Counted from the first letter of the stretch, positions 43,560 to 55,431 are shown. The stretch is DNA of 64,000 bases from Ixodes scapularis (GCF_016920785.2 NW_024609881.1:42936710-43000709), one strand, 5' to 3'. Translations and numbers: made by a program. The notes: a model not told the origin generated them from the letters alone.

Positions 43560-44460
43560 CAGGGATTGGCAGTATTTCAAATACAAGTACTTGAAATACG
43601 TATTTCAAATACTTTGTGTATTTGGCATTTGTATTTAATTACAAATTGGGTAATGTATTCGACGTCTGTATTTAAATACTAAAACGTGGGTACTTCAAAT
43701 ACAATTGTAATTAAATACAATTTGAGGGCGAAAAAACATCCCTCAAATTTATTGTCACTGTCCAGAGCAGGAAGAAAACTACATTCTGTACCGAATGCAG
43801 TGTGTCTCAATCAAGCACAAGCGTTTAGTGACTTTGTGATTACGGTGCTAGATCAGGGCAAGAATAGTGACGAAATCGACGTTCACAAGCAGACTGGCTA
43901 AATAAGTGCCTGTGACAACTTGTGATGCTTTCCAGCCTGATTTCCATCCATATTTTTGCCTGGAACATTCTAAATGACCGGGTCGTCCAGATTTATGTAA
44001 ATGGTGCAAGTTGCAACAATAAAAAATTCTCTAGCTAGTGCTGCGCCTCTTGGTCGTCTCGGTTCTTTGTTGGTCCACACCAAAGTTTAATCGACAAGAA
44101 AAGGTGCTTGAAGCTCTGTACTTTTCCACCTACTACGTCCAAGCTGATTACTTCTTTTTTTTGTGATTATATTTCTATTACGTTACTAGAGCCTCACACA
44201 CTAACTTCCGAGCGTGCCATGCAAAATTAAAATGAGATACCCAGAAACCCGTTGCAGGTAACCTGAAGTCGCTGACGCAAATTTTGAGGAATGTATTTGG
44301 AAAAGTATTTGGAGGAGACCAAATACATGTGGTTGTATTTGTATCTTGTACTTAAATGCTTGTTTGTAAATGTAATTAGATTTTTAATTAAATACATTTT
44401 TGGCAAAGCATTTTGTATTTGTATTTCGATACATATTTGCATGTATTTTGCCCATCCCTG
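43560..44460. mobile_element. hAT element inserted between gag and pol, perfect 8-bp duplication
   Basis: It opens CAGGGATTGGCAGTATTTCAA and closes GTATTTTGCCCATCCCTG. The 8-mer CGCTGGAT flanks both sides exactly (43552-43559 and 44461-44468). Both ends are rich in GTATTTNAAATAC-like palindromes. The 901-bp interior has no transposase frame. The intact duplication suggests a younger insertion than 41954-42290. Confidence 0.92.
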
Positions 44461-44468
44461 CGCTGGAT

Positions 44469-45118
44469 TAACTTACGAAAGGTCTCCAATTTCATGTAGC
44501 AATTATTTTCGTACGTCATCGAGAATATAGGTGGTTGGGGCAACAAATTTTTCGAGGATGGATGTCCCATGGTTTTTAAGAGCGGGGATCTGGGAGGACG
44601 TCGGAGTGGTTACGTCCATGACAGTGTCCGCCAGTAGGGCAGGTTGAGATACGGCGAGTCCCGACGCCAATGTGAGGACCATCCGAACATTCACAGGAAG
44701 CCGCTGAAGAAATAGCTGACGTAAACGAGCGGCATCGAAGGTGCAAGCCTTTTCCACCAGCAGTTATTGGAGACGCCTGAGTAACTGAGGAGGCTTTCGG
44801 CCTCCAAACTCTTCCGAGGATATGAGCCACTGGAGTCGTCGTTGTTCATACTCGAAAGTCCGTTTCACCAACTCCGCTTTTATCACGTCGTTGAGAGTCA
44901 GGTGGCGGGTCAAGAATGACGTCCCGAATTGGTATCGGGCATAGGCCGTTACAGCGTAGTGAAATCTTTGTGCTTGTGGAGTTATCCTCCCGGTTGTAAA
45001 CTGACTTTCCATTTGTGCGAACCATACCTGCGGAAATGGGGATCATAATTTCGGATGGCGGAGCTGATTAACAGCTGCGAGGTTGTCGGCCGGTGGAGCA
45101 TCTCCACAATTAACCATG
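44469..45118 (-). pseudogene. Minus-strand Ty3/gypsy gag
   Basis: The gag gene starts near the ATG at 45118 and contains a capsid-like region. Recognisable blocks are FAQMESQFTTGRIT, RRLQWLISSEEFGGRKP and QLLRRLQ (to 44764), and then, in another frame, LRQLFLQRLPVNVRMVL and ALLADTVMDVTTP (44757-44560). EQRRLQ..L..EE.G.RKP..LLR followed by LFLQRLP.NV is the usual gag pattern of arthropod Ty3/gypsy elements. The frame change at about 44760 and later stops mark decay. Zinc-knuckle and protease parts were disrupted by, or lie around, the hAT insertion. Confidence 0.82.
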
Positions 45119-47403
45119 ATGCACAGGTGTGTACAGGTCACACCTGCACAGGTCCGGGTCACAAATTAAAGGTGCCGAAGGTTTTCTTTAATTTATTTAC
45201 GGTAGATAAGCTATGAATAAGCGGTGATGCAATATAAAGACGTCTGCGGTCCTCAGAGTTGGTACCTGGTGTTCTTGTCTCGAGTTTATTCCTGGCTCGT
45301 GCTCCTTTTCTAGTCTTCCCTGGGATCGGCTAAGTCACCAGATACAGGTATAACAATATTTGACTGAAACAAACTTCAGACTTTTGGGAAATGTCGGTAG
45401 CCGGCTCCTTACCTTCGATAAGCTTTGGAGTCACGTGCACCTCGAGCACGTAACTCCGCCCAGTCAAAGCACGGTGGAAGGAGTGTGGGAGGTCGGGTGT
45501 TCGAGAGACAGGCCCTGCTTATCTCATTCTTTAGTTACTATAACTGGCGCCGTCCGCATTGTAGCTCAGTTGCGGCGTTTGCTAAAGTATGCGATAATGC
45601 GCGTCTCTGCCACAAAGCTAGGACTCAAGATGATGGACCGAAGCAAATAAAAAATTGTTTCTAAATTTTATAGACACTATTACTATTTTTTACTATGCTC
45701 GTTTTTGTTAGATTCATAAACTATGACAAATGTTAACTATCCATTTTTAGTCCAAACATCTTATGATTTTATTTTGTTATTTCTAACACAGCAATTTGCT
45801 ATTTATTTCATACTGTCAATAAACTAATATACATTTCTTTTCTTTCGAGAATTAATACTTTTTCTGACTTTTTTTCCCACTTATTACATGAAGTATTCAT
45901 TTTTACACCTAACACCTTTTATTTCTTGCCTTTAAAACTCGATGTTTTTATATATGTTCAATACTGGCAATGGACCAATTAAAAAAAATATTTTCTAGCT
46001 TTTAATAAATAATGATTTTTTTTTTCTAACTAATAGAGGCAACCTGTACCCTTCGAGTATATATTTTGAGAGCGACCGCGTTTAAAAGTTCCATGTTTTC
46101 TAAATTGAGTATTTAAGATTAATATTGTTCATATATGTTAAAAACACGGTAACAATTTTTGGTCAAATAATTTTTATATACCTTTTGTTTCCCTCACTAA
46201 TAACTTACACGTGATAGCCTTGATAAGGTAACGTATAATTTTTAATAAGAGGTGAACATCATCGATTTGTGATACCTTTAATGCATCTACACCCTTAAAA
46301 CATTCGGAAATTCATTACAAAACATGTTAGATAAAGTAGATGCATGAACTCACATGCTAAAAACGGTGCCTACTTCATTGTCTTTTTTCAAGCTTTCAGA
46401 TTTTCCTTTATCTCTTGGGGTTCGTTTTTATCATATTTCAGTGCCGCCAATTTTTTTTAAACATATTAAAAAGGGAATTGAGCATCATCAATAACAGATA
46501 AAAGTTTAGACCGAATTCCTGAGGGACGAAAGTAGGCATGCGTCCTTTGGCCTCGAATGATTCTCATATAGAAATATATGATACCGAATAAAATATTCAA
46601 TTTAAAATGACAAAAAAAAACTTGAAGTACAGTGGCGAGAGTCAAAATATTCTAGGAATGAGTTAAATAAAAATAAAAAAAAAAACTTTCGGAGCTTCAT
46701 ACATTTATTTTACTTGTTGCTGTTTTGTAATGCTTTGTAATTAATGAGACAACTAGCTATCTTTGAAGATTGCACCCGTATTCAATGTAGGTTATTTTTA
46801 GTTTGTACAAATGTGAAAAAATGTGTTACTGGTAGAAATCTAGACACTGTCTTCACATCATGTGTAGTAGGGTCGGTGAACATTAGACCTATAGATAAAT
46901 ATCCCACTCAGTAGGCTAATTAACTCAAATGTGTTAATTAACTTCCTTGATTTTCAGTTCGATGTGTCACATTGCACACTTGCATTGTTGATTGCAGCCA
47001 GATAGTGAGGCTGAACCAATTAACACATTTTATCGACGAATGTGTTGGTGACTAGAGTTGGAAAAAAAAACATATAGAAGCCAATACTGGCTCCACTGGA
47101 GTGTTGTGTGAAGTCTATATTGTTTATATGGCCTTGTTGCCTTTTGCATTGAGTCTAACATTGCTAACAAAAGGGGTCAATTTTAAAATTGTACGTTAAA
47201 CATGACTGTTGATTAATAAATATATCAAACCCCGCTGCCTTTATGCCGTTTATAAAAGTACATCTACGCGCAGCGCTGAAATTAATGAGAAATTATTTTT
47301 GTATTGTTAAAAGACCACTAGAGAAGAGAAAGTCATGATCAGCATTATTTGAGTTAAAAATGTTCCTGCGTGGATGGCTCGTTTATAAATTTTTTCCTCG
47401 CAG
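45119..47403. other. Gypsy leader and AT-rich intron sequence
   Basis: TGGTGACTTAGCCGATCCCA on the minus strand (around 45344-45325) may be a primer-binding site next to a 5' LTR. No matching 3' LTR was found, so I do not annotate an LTR. From about 45660 to 47370 the DNA is AT-rich, with nothing recognisable. A T/C-rich tract precedes the exon acceptor at 47403. Confidence 0.4.
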
Positions 47404-47556
47404 CTCCAAAGGATGGTTCCTGCAACTTCGACTGGGGTGACGCTTGCGGGTACAGCGTGGGAAACGAAACCGGCCAGTGGAATCTGAATCGCTGGATCAG
47501 GATTGGGACCGCCAGATCGCGCATAACCGCCATGGATGTGACGACAGGATTTGGGG
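47404..47556 (+). CDS. MAM-domain protein, first exon of MAM domain 2
   Basis: Exon of the plus-strand MAM gene, with acceptor TTTTTTCCTCGCAG and donor GTATGT. Phase 1 at both ends. After completing Ala with exon 8482-8572, it reads PKDGSCNFDWGDACGYSVG, the canonical MAM start (Cys, Phe-Asp, Trp, Cys-Gly-Tyr), then QWNLNRWIRIG and AMDVTTGFG. The downstream exons complete the domain. It lies 2.3 kb beyond the gypsy gag, so the long intron ends here. Confidence 0.92.
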
Positions 47557-48262
47557 GTATGTACTATTTCATATCGCATATATGTACTCCCAAAACACAT
47601 TATTTGTGTGCTTTAAAATACATTTTACTTTTAACACTAACAAAGGTGAACCGTTTACCTTCCCACAAATCATCTTAAAAGGTCAATAGCTGAAATGGGC
47701 GGATGTAGCTTAGCGAATGAAGACACGCGATATAGGGTGTGTTTAGGCCTAAAATACAGTCTACGTTAGTGATCTGAGCATGATGAAGCCTCATAGTGAA
47801 GCCTCGTCTGCAGCGGAACTTCCGTTGTAAAACGAGTCAGACAATAGTCAGACAATGAAACTTTGAGCTTTCTACGTGCAGGAGCCGTAGGCTCCTGCAC
47901 GTAGAAAGCTCAAAGTTTCATCGAACGTGAAAATAGCAGGTCAGTTTTATCGCGAGAAATTTCAAGGCTCAGATCTTTTTCTCTAAAGAAATTGGAACAA
48001 TGCAGGAGCCGTAGGCGGGACGCTACAATCACCACAACACCACTCGTAAGGCGATGTCTTGAATGGACGGCCGTATTTTTGGAAAAAGAGGTCGAGATTG
48101 AACGAGGCCGACGAGGCGCGTGATGTCAACATATCTCCTTCCTTCCTCTCTCCGCTTCGCCCCCTCAAGGCGGCGAGGCGAAGAAGACGCGAGACCATTC
48201 CCTCTCCTTCTCGACTCTTCTCGGAGAAACAAGACGGCAGCATATCTGACAAATGCGCCTTC
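47557..48262. other. Intron sequence with a perfect hairpin
   Basis: Start of the 7.7-kb intron. Apart from the hairpin at 47856-47920 and a second copy of its centre (GCAGGAGCCGTAGGC, about 48002), nothing is recognised. Confidence 0.5.
47856..47920. repeat. Perfect 31-bp hairpin with GTA loop
   Basis: TGAAACTTTGAGCTTTCTAC...GCAGGAGCC (47856-47886) is matched exactly by its reverse complement at 47890-47920. No mismatch was found. Such long perfect arms are unexpected in old intronic DNA. Confidence 0.95.
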
Positions 48263-48751
48263 TTTTTTAGCGCGCCACTCTTAGGCGCCCGTTTCCGGCT
48301 TGAGCGGCGTCGCCGTCGCCGTCGGCGTAACTGCGCGGTGCATTACGGGAAATGCCCCATAATGCACCACGCGGGACCCTCGTGACGTCACTCGTGATGT
48401 CACGTGTGACGTCACGAGGGTCCCGCGCGGTGCATCATGGAAGATTTCCCACGATGAAACGCGCGGGGAGGAGGAGGAGTGGAGGAGGAGGGGGAGGGAA
48501 GGAGGGGATGGAGGAGGAGGAGAGGGAAGGGGAGGGGGAGAGAGGAGGATAAGGGAAAATGGGTGGCGGAGGGATGAGGAGGAGGAGAGGACGTGAGGAG
48601 CTTCAAGGATGAGGGGAGGAGGAGGAGGGGAGGAGGAGGAGCGGAGGAGGAGGAAAAGGAGGGAGGCGGAGATTACCCTCTCATCAGTACCCTTCCCTCC
48701 TCCCCTCAATAGCTGCGCTCTAATTCGGCGTTACACAGTGTTGTAAAAGTC
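48263..48751 (+). mobile_element. CRE/E-box-rich foldback element, copy 3
   Basis: It begins TTTTTTAGCGCGCCACTCTT, then GGCGCCCGTTTCCGGCTTGA, and ends TAGCTGCGCTCTAATTCGGC, GTTACACAGTGTTGTAAA. Its core differs from copies 1 and 2. It has TGACGTCA-like sites spaced by CGTG near 48380-48415, paired GGGACCCTCGTGAC / GTCACGAGGGTCCC arms, and then a long GGAGGAGG purine tract (48465-48670). Confidence 0.78.
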
Positions 48752-49733
48752 TTTCTTTTTTTTAAATATACGTTCATCCGTTTGAGATATCGCCGAATGA
48801 GAGATGTTTTGGTGTTTGTAGCATACCGTTGCACGCTTTTTCTGCCGTGTGTTGCGGAATCCAGATTTCGGTTCAGCATTCGTTTAAAGAGCCTCGATTA
48901 GAAAAAAAAATGGGTTGTGGGTATATTTATACAACCTGAACTTAGTCTGAGTTGAGTTCTGAACAAACGAACTAGTTTGTGAACCTAGTCAAAGTTCAGA
49001 ACTCAGTCTGAAGATTGACTTGGCGGAAGGTGCAGCGCGTTTTAAGCTGCATAGGCTGTCAATTTATGAGGTTTTCTGACTTCTGAATAAACTACGTTTA
49101 ATTTAGAGGATATCTGTCCCAGAAAACTAGGCGGCAAGCATTGTCTCAATGAATTTAGCGAAGAACTTGCATTGGTGTGTAATTATATACCAATTCAGGT
49201 TCGTGTCCACTCTATTGTGTGTGGTACAGTCTCGCGTTATACGTTTAGACATTTTTCTTTTTATTAAACTATAGTTTTAAACACAGCTTATGTCAAGCTT
49301 AAATATTTGCCTTGAGGATACACTGAAAATCCGTCTTGAAGATGTTGCTAAGAAAAAGTAATCGAGATTTCAATTACACTTACTCTTGCTTCAAATGTCT
49401 TTGACTAGATTACTTGGTCACTCGAGACAGCAAGTAATTGGCCTTTGCTAAAAGAAGAAACCGTTATTTCTTCAATTACCGCACATTTTGAAAACGGGTA
49501 TTTTATACCCTTTATTACTGAATTAGAATCACCGAATTATCCACTCTATCTTCTTAACCAACCCATTTTAGTAACCAATACTGCAGTCTGAGATCTCGTT
49601 CGACGGTTCCGTGGTAGGAAACTTGAGCTGAACAAAGGGCGACAAAAGAAACGGGAAGGGGTAAAAAAAAAAGTAACGGCTGCAGATAGTTTCAGTACTT
49701 TCATATGTAATCAGGTCATTGTTTGATTACTTG
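48752..49733. other. Intron sequence with an inverted repeat
   Basis: An imperfect inverted repeat (GTCTGAGTTGAGTTCTGAAC / GTTCAGAACTCAGTCTGA, 48952-49012) with an inner CAAACGAACTAGTTTG is visible. Nothing else is recognised. Confidence 0.55.
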
Positions 49734-51564
49734 TTAAAGGGACCATAAAATGGCCTTTTTACTTTTTCCAGATAACTTTTACATTAAACCGTCAATCTTC
49801 ACTGAATGCCGAACAAGCAACCGTTTTCGTCTCGGTTTATTAACTTCTACACGAAAAATTAATAAAATATCGACTTTTTCTTTCTCTCCAATTGACCGCA
49901 AAACAAGTCGTGACGTACGCTGTTTCCGGATCCAGATGTTCTTTCGGCGGTAGGAGTATGGGAGCGTTAGCGGCGACGAGTTGGGGTGCGCCGGTATGTT
50001 TTACTGCGCTGATGTCACCGACGTATTTTTTGAATCGGCGCCTCTCATCGCCGCATCGCAGCTGAGCGAAATTCAATGAGATATGTTGCGCTACAGCGAC
50101 ATCATGGGACCAGTCCCATACGCCGGTATGTCTCTTGGGAAGTGCAGCGAGTCTTCCGGTGAAGACTCCAGAAGTCAACCCAACTGTCATTGTTGGTAAA
50201 AGGCGGCCCGTGTCAGTCGTTTGCAAAGCGACGTAGATAGAGACAAAATTGCCGCGGCGTTTTTCGCGGCCTCGGAGATGCAGGAGCGAGCCGGCGTTAA
50301 AAAAGATACGTTTGAACTACGAGTGTCAGCAAGAGCCACGTAAATACCTGTTCATACTCGGAGCAGACGCGCGCGTTTGATGGAAGTGCTGTATTCGCGC
50401 TGTTGGTAAGCGCTTCGGGACCGATCTTTTACGATTGCAACTCGATACTGACGCGACACTCGGCAAAGAAAGGTTGGACCGGCATTGCACGTATACCTCC
50501 CACGAACTGTTATAGCTGGACAGTGACGTGCAGTCTGTCAGAATAAAAATGGCATACCAATAACAAAATTTACATACCGTGTTACGAAGGTCATCCATAC
50601 GGCGCTTATTTCAGCTCTTTATCACACAAAACAAGAAGATAGAATCGACGAGAGTCCCTTTTCGACGAGTGTTTGTCAACACTGCCTCGGAAAACAAGGG
50701 GAAGAGATTGACCTCACCTCTTAATCTAAAATTGAGGTCAGCGATCAAACTATAATACGAGAAGGGTCCACAATGGTAGCGCGGGCATATTCCATTCAGC
50801 ACGCCAGCCGGTCGTAGGCAGACGGTCTTGCGACGAAGCAGCGCTGCGCCGAGTCGGAGTGCCTGCTAGGCGTATATTCTGAGCAGCTCGCTTCGTCGGA
50901 GTCGGTGGATTCGTGGCCATTGTCGCTTTTCTCGGGTGTTTGTGGATCCAGCGTTCTTGTTCGTCGTGGTCTATTTTAAGTACTTTTTTTCTTGCAGCTT
51001 GAAGTCGGCACGCGCGAGAAAAACACGTAGAAAAATAAACGTTCAGTCAGTCAAAGTTTTGAAAGGAAGGAAGTCAAAGGAAATAAACGTTCGTTGTCGT
51101 CGCGACCCAAGTAACTGAAGTCAGCCCTGCCCTACTGCGGACGCGCAATAGTTGCTTCGTTTACCACACGATAGATGGCGCTTGGCTCTCAGCATTATCA
51201 AATTTGGCAATTTTCGCCACACATCTCTAATTATGCTACAAAATGTGAATCTGAATATTATTTAACAAAACATTTAGGAAATATTCGCCGGCTATTTATT
51301 GTTTTCGAGCGCGGTGCTGGTGAGGTAGGCTCCTACCCAATAGGCGACGTGGATTCGGCTGACGTGCTCCGTTTCCGCGGATGCATCGTAGTGAAAAGGC
51401 AGAGAGCTTTCGAAGGGAAGAAGGCACAAAAGAATCAAGTTTTGTTTTAAAAGTTCTATAGCAAATAATTTTTTTGGGCTTCCTATTTTTGTGTTTCTTT
51501 TAACACTTTTTACGACGTGCGGTGGATGAAATTCGATTTTAAAATCATTTCATGGTCCCTTTAA
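49734..51564. mobile_element. TTAA-flanked element, family C (1.8 kb)
   Basis: TTAA (49734-49737) then AGGGACCATAAAATGGCC, and CATTTCATGGTCCCT then TTAA (51561-51564). The TIRs are about 16 bp with one or two mismatches. It is longer than the other TTAA elements here, but its open frames (up to 128 codons) show no similarity and no DDE pattern, so it is probably non-autonomous. It lies in the 47557-55266 intron. Confidence 0.83.
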
Positions 51565-52580
51565 TGACTATGATAAAATTATTACAATATTACTCACACC
51601 ACTAATGGATTACAAGTAATTTGATCACTTGTAGTGAGCACCATAGAAATCTGCTCAAGAGAGGAGCGCGTGTGCTCCTCCCTTTATAACGAATTATCGT
51701 TATTAATTCATTATAGTTGATAAGTCTGATAAACTATTATCCCGCCTAGGGGAGCTCTCAAGCGGGACGTAATCCCGCCGTCAAATAAGAGTAACGTGAC
51801 AAACAACGGTTACCTAAAAAAATCACGGCTCTTTTACACTTAGTCGACCTACGTACTGATAAATATAGCTGCATTTGTTAGGTTAGGATAATTAATTATC
51901 ATTCGACACTAATAAGACTTTAATATGCACAGGGAGGGTCATATTGGCGTGCTCTCGCTGCACACTGCACGTCTCCAGAACTAATGCCAGATAGTAAGGA
52001 TGCATTTCATTATTTAAAGACACATCCCTAGTATACAACCGCAATCCCTGGAGTGCGAGAACAAGCGGTTCAAATACGCAAACACAAATCTCTATACACA
52101 ACTACGGGTGACTAGTGCTCGACAGGAAAAAAACCGGTTTTATCCTCGTATTGAACGAGGGACCTCCCCATTTCCTCTGGAGCGCTCTACCAACTGAGCT
52201 AACCACGAGTTAGACGTCAGTAGAGCAAACGGGCTTCAGCAACCGCCACCAGTCTAACAGAAACAAGGGAGAACGGCTTGCATTTTTAGGTTATGATGAT
52301 GATGCTAGTATTGCAACGGTGCAAGCGAGCTGGACAAAAGTAACGGCAAAAATCATTGTTCTTTTCCTGCTATAGCTTGCATCTTTACATTAATCGCATT
52401 ATCTTCCTACTTCGTACTCCTGCTCGCACAATTTGCCTGCACAAAACGCTGTAGTGTAGATTTCGCGAATTTATTTTTAACAAATATTTTAAGCTTAGAC
52501 AGAAACATCCTGCATATTAAGGCATGAAATGCTTTCTAACGGAACCCCCCACGCCTATCCCCAAAATGTTACCATACCTG
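51565..52580. other. Intron sequence with a tRNA-derived piece
   Basis: Apart from the tRNA-like stretch at 52143-52210, I recognise nothing. The flanks are AT-rich. Confidence 0.45.
52143..52210 (-). pseudogene. tRNA-derived sequence (pseudo-tRNA or SINE head)
   Basis: On the minus strand it carries a box-A-like TAGCTCAGTTGGTAGAGC and a box-B-like CGTTCAATACGAGG with a good T stem (CCTCG/CGAGG). The 3' side does not pair with CTCGTGG as an acceptor stem, and position 33 of the putative anticodon loop is not T. It is therefore not a functional tRNA. A SINE head or a tRNA pseudogene are the two options. Confidence 0.72.
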
Positions 52581-52589
52581 CATTTCTTA

Positions 52590-53310
52590 CTATATTTAGC
52601 AGGGAAATTGACGGAATTCAATTTCCCCGCTGAAATTAGCTGTAAAATATTTTTTTTTTGTTATTTAAACACCCCTTTAATATGCCCCCTCTATTTAGCC
52701 GGGTGATTGATGGGTCGACGTGACGTGATCTAACTACAATTCAGCATGCCCACTAAGAATAGCGGAAGAAATTGATGTCACTTGATCTATACAGGAATTC
52801 ACTTTCTCCCATAAATTTAACAAGGAAATTTACGTCATGCGACCTAATCTCACTTGCACTATACACAAAGTGGGAAATTTACGGCACGTGGCCTATAGGC
52901 CAATTCAGTATTTCCGCTAAAATTAACGGAAAAAATACTTTTTGTGACCGAAAAACCAACTCAGTTTCCCCGCTAAATTCAGTGGGAAAGTCGACGTCGT
53001 CGCGACGTCACGTGAGCTTAGGTAACATGACCTATACACAATGTGTGGATATTGACGTCACGTGGCCTACGTGTCCATTCAGTTTATCCGCTAAATTAAG
53101 CGGGAAAGTTTACTTTCTGTAACCTAAATACCCGCTCAGTATTCTCACTAAATTTAGTGGATAAATTGAAGTCGTGACGACGTCACGTGACCCCAAAGAG
53201 TAATTGGCTTTCAGCACTTATTTTATTGGGGCAAATGGATGTCGCATTGTCTACATAATAATTCAGTTTCTCGGTTAAATTTAGCTGAAAATTTTACGTC
53301 ATGGGACACA
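52590..53310. repeat. Degenerate tandem array with palindromic units
   Basis: About ten units of roughly 60-75 bp. The shared words are CAATTCAGTTTCCCCGCTAA, ATTTAGCGGGAAATTGACGT and GACGTCACGTGACC. Each unit pairs a hairpin-forming TTTCCCGCTAAATTTAGCGGGAAA-type dyad with CRE- and E-box-like palindromes. Isolated related pieces occur at about 54175, 54335 and 54820. Confidence 0.78.
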
Positions 53311-53384
53311 ACAATTACCTCTTTCTGCCCCTCGCCTTCCTTCCTTTTTCCACGCTCCCTATCGCCCTCCCCCATCTATTGACG

Positions 53385-54022
53385 AATTCCACTTGGCGTT
53401 TTGGAGCGCGCCGGGATCACTTGACTAGATCCGGAATGGAGAACACGATCTGAACGTGTTCGCACCGCCTACGGATCCCCTATGGAACATGACCACTGCT
53501 CCGGGATCGGCGGATGCCTCCCCGTCATTCAACTGCCTCTTTCCGCGGCCGCCGCGGTCGTTTCGAAGACGTTTTCGCAATCGCGGCGCTAACACGTGTT
53601 CGACGCACGAGCGGCAGGAATGGCTCAGGAGCTTCTAGCAAAGATTGCCGGAGTGCCCGCAGCGCCTGCAAAACCTTTTCTTCTTCCTGGAAAACGAACC
53701 GGCTGGCGATCCAAAGGGTTAGCAAGCGGCCACTACGAATTCTGAGGCGAGATGGGCGATATCAGCCGAGATGCCCCGCGAGCAAGGAAGTCACGTGTCT
53801 GCGCCGAGGGTTGGCCCAGCTGGCCCAGCTGGCCCGGCTGGCTTTTGGTTGAATCCGCCGAAATCGTCGGAGCGACTTTTCTCAAATCCAGATCGAGATC
53901 TGGAGCGGGAGCTAATCCAAAACGACCAGTGAAACACGTCCCTCTCGATTCCGATCGCCCAGTGAAATAGGCTTGCTCCAGAAATGTCGGTCCCGGCGCG
54001 CTCCAAAACGACCAGTGGAATT
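53385..54022. mobile_element. GC-rich MITE with TIRs
   Basis: AATTCCACTTGGCGTTTTGG, then AGCGCGCCGGGA at the left, and TCCCGGCGCGCT, then CCAAAACGACCAGTGGAATT at the right. The GC-rich interior contains a (GGCCCAGCT)n run (53812-53840) and an internal CCAAAACGACCAGTG copy near 53918. Open frames on both strands (up to 112 codons) are compositional and show no similarity. Confidence 0.8.
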
Positions 54023-55266
54023 TGCCATAAGGTGTTTTCCCATCTTCCCCATCCCTCACTACAACTGCCTCACCCCTTCATCCGGACCGACCTTCCGATC
54101 CGTACCTTTCATCCATCCTCCCTTTTCCTAACGTGACCTCCTTCCTCCTTTCTTCCTTCTTCTTCCTGTCTGGTCACGTGACATGCCAATTCAGTTTCTC
54201 TCTATCTGCCGCATTCGTCCCAATTTGCATCGTTCCACCTTCCTAGTCTCTTCCTCCGCATCGCCCCTGCCCATCCCTATCTCCTCTCCCTGCCTACCCC
54301 TTACTTCTCTTCCCCCTCCCCCACCCTGATAAAGTGACGCACGAATTCAGTTAAAATTGGTAAAAATATAGGTTCTCCAATTGATCGCTCCTATATACTA
54401 AATTAACGCATTAAAAAAGTTTGCGGACAAAAAACGCTGCCATTTTTTTCTTCCTTACGGCTTTAATTTGTAACGGCATGTATTTTTGAAGTCCTATGAT
54501 GCATTAGTTGCAGTATTTACAGGCGATCAAATCAATTGTTTAAAGACATCAAACAGTCGTTCCGGCAGTGAAGGACGTATACTTTGATCAATTTAGGGGA
54601 GCTGTTGATGTGCCACGTGATCAGGGAGGGGTGAGGGAAAAGAGAGGCAGGTGAGGAGGAAGAGGGAAGGAGGGAGTGAGGAGGGAGGGAAGCTGTAGGC
54701 GATCGGAGTACAGATTGTTCACGCTTTCTTTGGTGTATACGTCACGCAAGGTCAAACCAAGCGATATCAATCTGCTCTCTAAATTGAATGGGGAATCTGA
54801 ATTGGTGTATAGGTATTGTGACTGCAAGTCACGTGACATCAATGCACAGCTTAACACTGAATTGCATTTTCACCGAAGCTAACTTTGATTTAGCCTCGAA
54901 AGGTAAAGGTGCTGCGGTCGAAGACAGTTAGGCCTAGTTGCCAGGCTCTCGAGCATGAGCGCCACGAGCTCCGGGCCACGCAACGCAGCTGAGAAAAAAA
55001 ATAAATGAAAAGAAAGCAGAAGAGGCGGAAGAGAGGACTCAGAGACGCTCAGAGAGTACTTCGCTAGATGTGAAAGTTTCAAAAGAACAACAATAAAAAG
55101 ATAGGCGTTACAGAAGGCGTATGCAGCGACGATGTAGACACGGTGTCTCGTAGCTGGGAAGAGAGATGCTGGGAGTAACTTCCGTATTGTTTTTCATAAA
55201 ACGCGATTCTGCATACGACCGTTTAATCGACATGTCGAAATACAACTCCAACTTTTTCTTCTGCAG
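54023..55266. other. Intron sequence with purine- and pyrimidine-rich tracts
   Basis: CT-rich blocks (54060-54320) and a GGAGG-rich block (54620-54700) are simple-sequence-like. No exon is recognised until the acceptor at 55266. Confidence 0.5.
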
Positions 55267-55431
55267 GTGGTTACGCGGTTTACCTCCCTCGCCCAAAAGG
55301 CAAGCTTTTGGGAGTGCTCAGTTCACCAAAGCTGGAAGGAAGCGCCCGGAACAAGTGTCTGAGCTTCTTCTACTACATCCCTACACTAGCCAAGGAGAAA
55401 GTACCACATGTCCTGGAAGTTTTCACGAAAG
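55267..55431 (+). CDS. MAM-domain protein, second exon of MAM domain 2
   Basis: Exon with acceptor TTCTTCTGCAG and donor GTAAAA. It has phase 1 at both ends. It reads GGYAVYLPRPKGKLLGVLSS, then PKLEGSARNKCLSFFYYIP and VLEVFTKG. GxYxxx..GxxxxLxSPxL, followed by Cys and an aromatic strand, is the expected second block of a MAM domain. The long open frame over this exon in another phase is a shadow. Confidence 0.92.

Noticed and set aside
45346..45660. 5' LTR of the minus-strand gypsy element
   Set aside because: A possible primer-binding site is present, but no matching 3' LTR was found, so boundaries cannot be defended.
47301..47370. Earlier start for the MAM exon at the upstream ATG-like codon (about 47370)
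   Set aside because: The acceptor CCTCGCAG at 47403 and phase agreement with the previous exon place the exon start at 47404; upstream residues are intron translation.
52143..52210. Functional tRNA gene on the minus strand
   Set aside because: The acceptor stem does not pair and the anticodon loop lacks T33; kept only as a tRNA-derived sequence.
53456..54059. Overlapping GC-rich frames of 60-112 codons on both strands
   Set aside because: They lie entirely inside a TIR-bounded MITE and reflect base composition.
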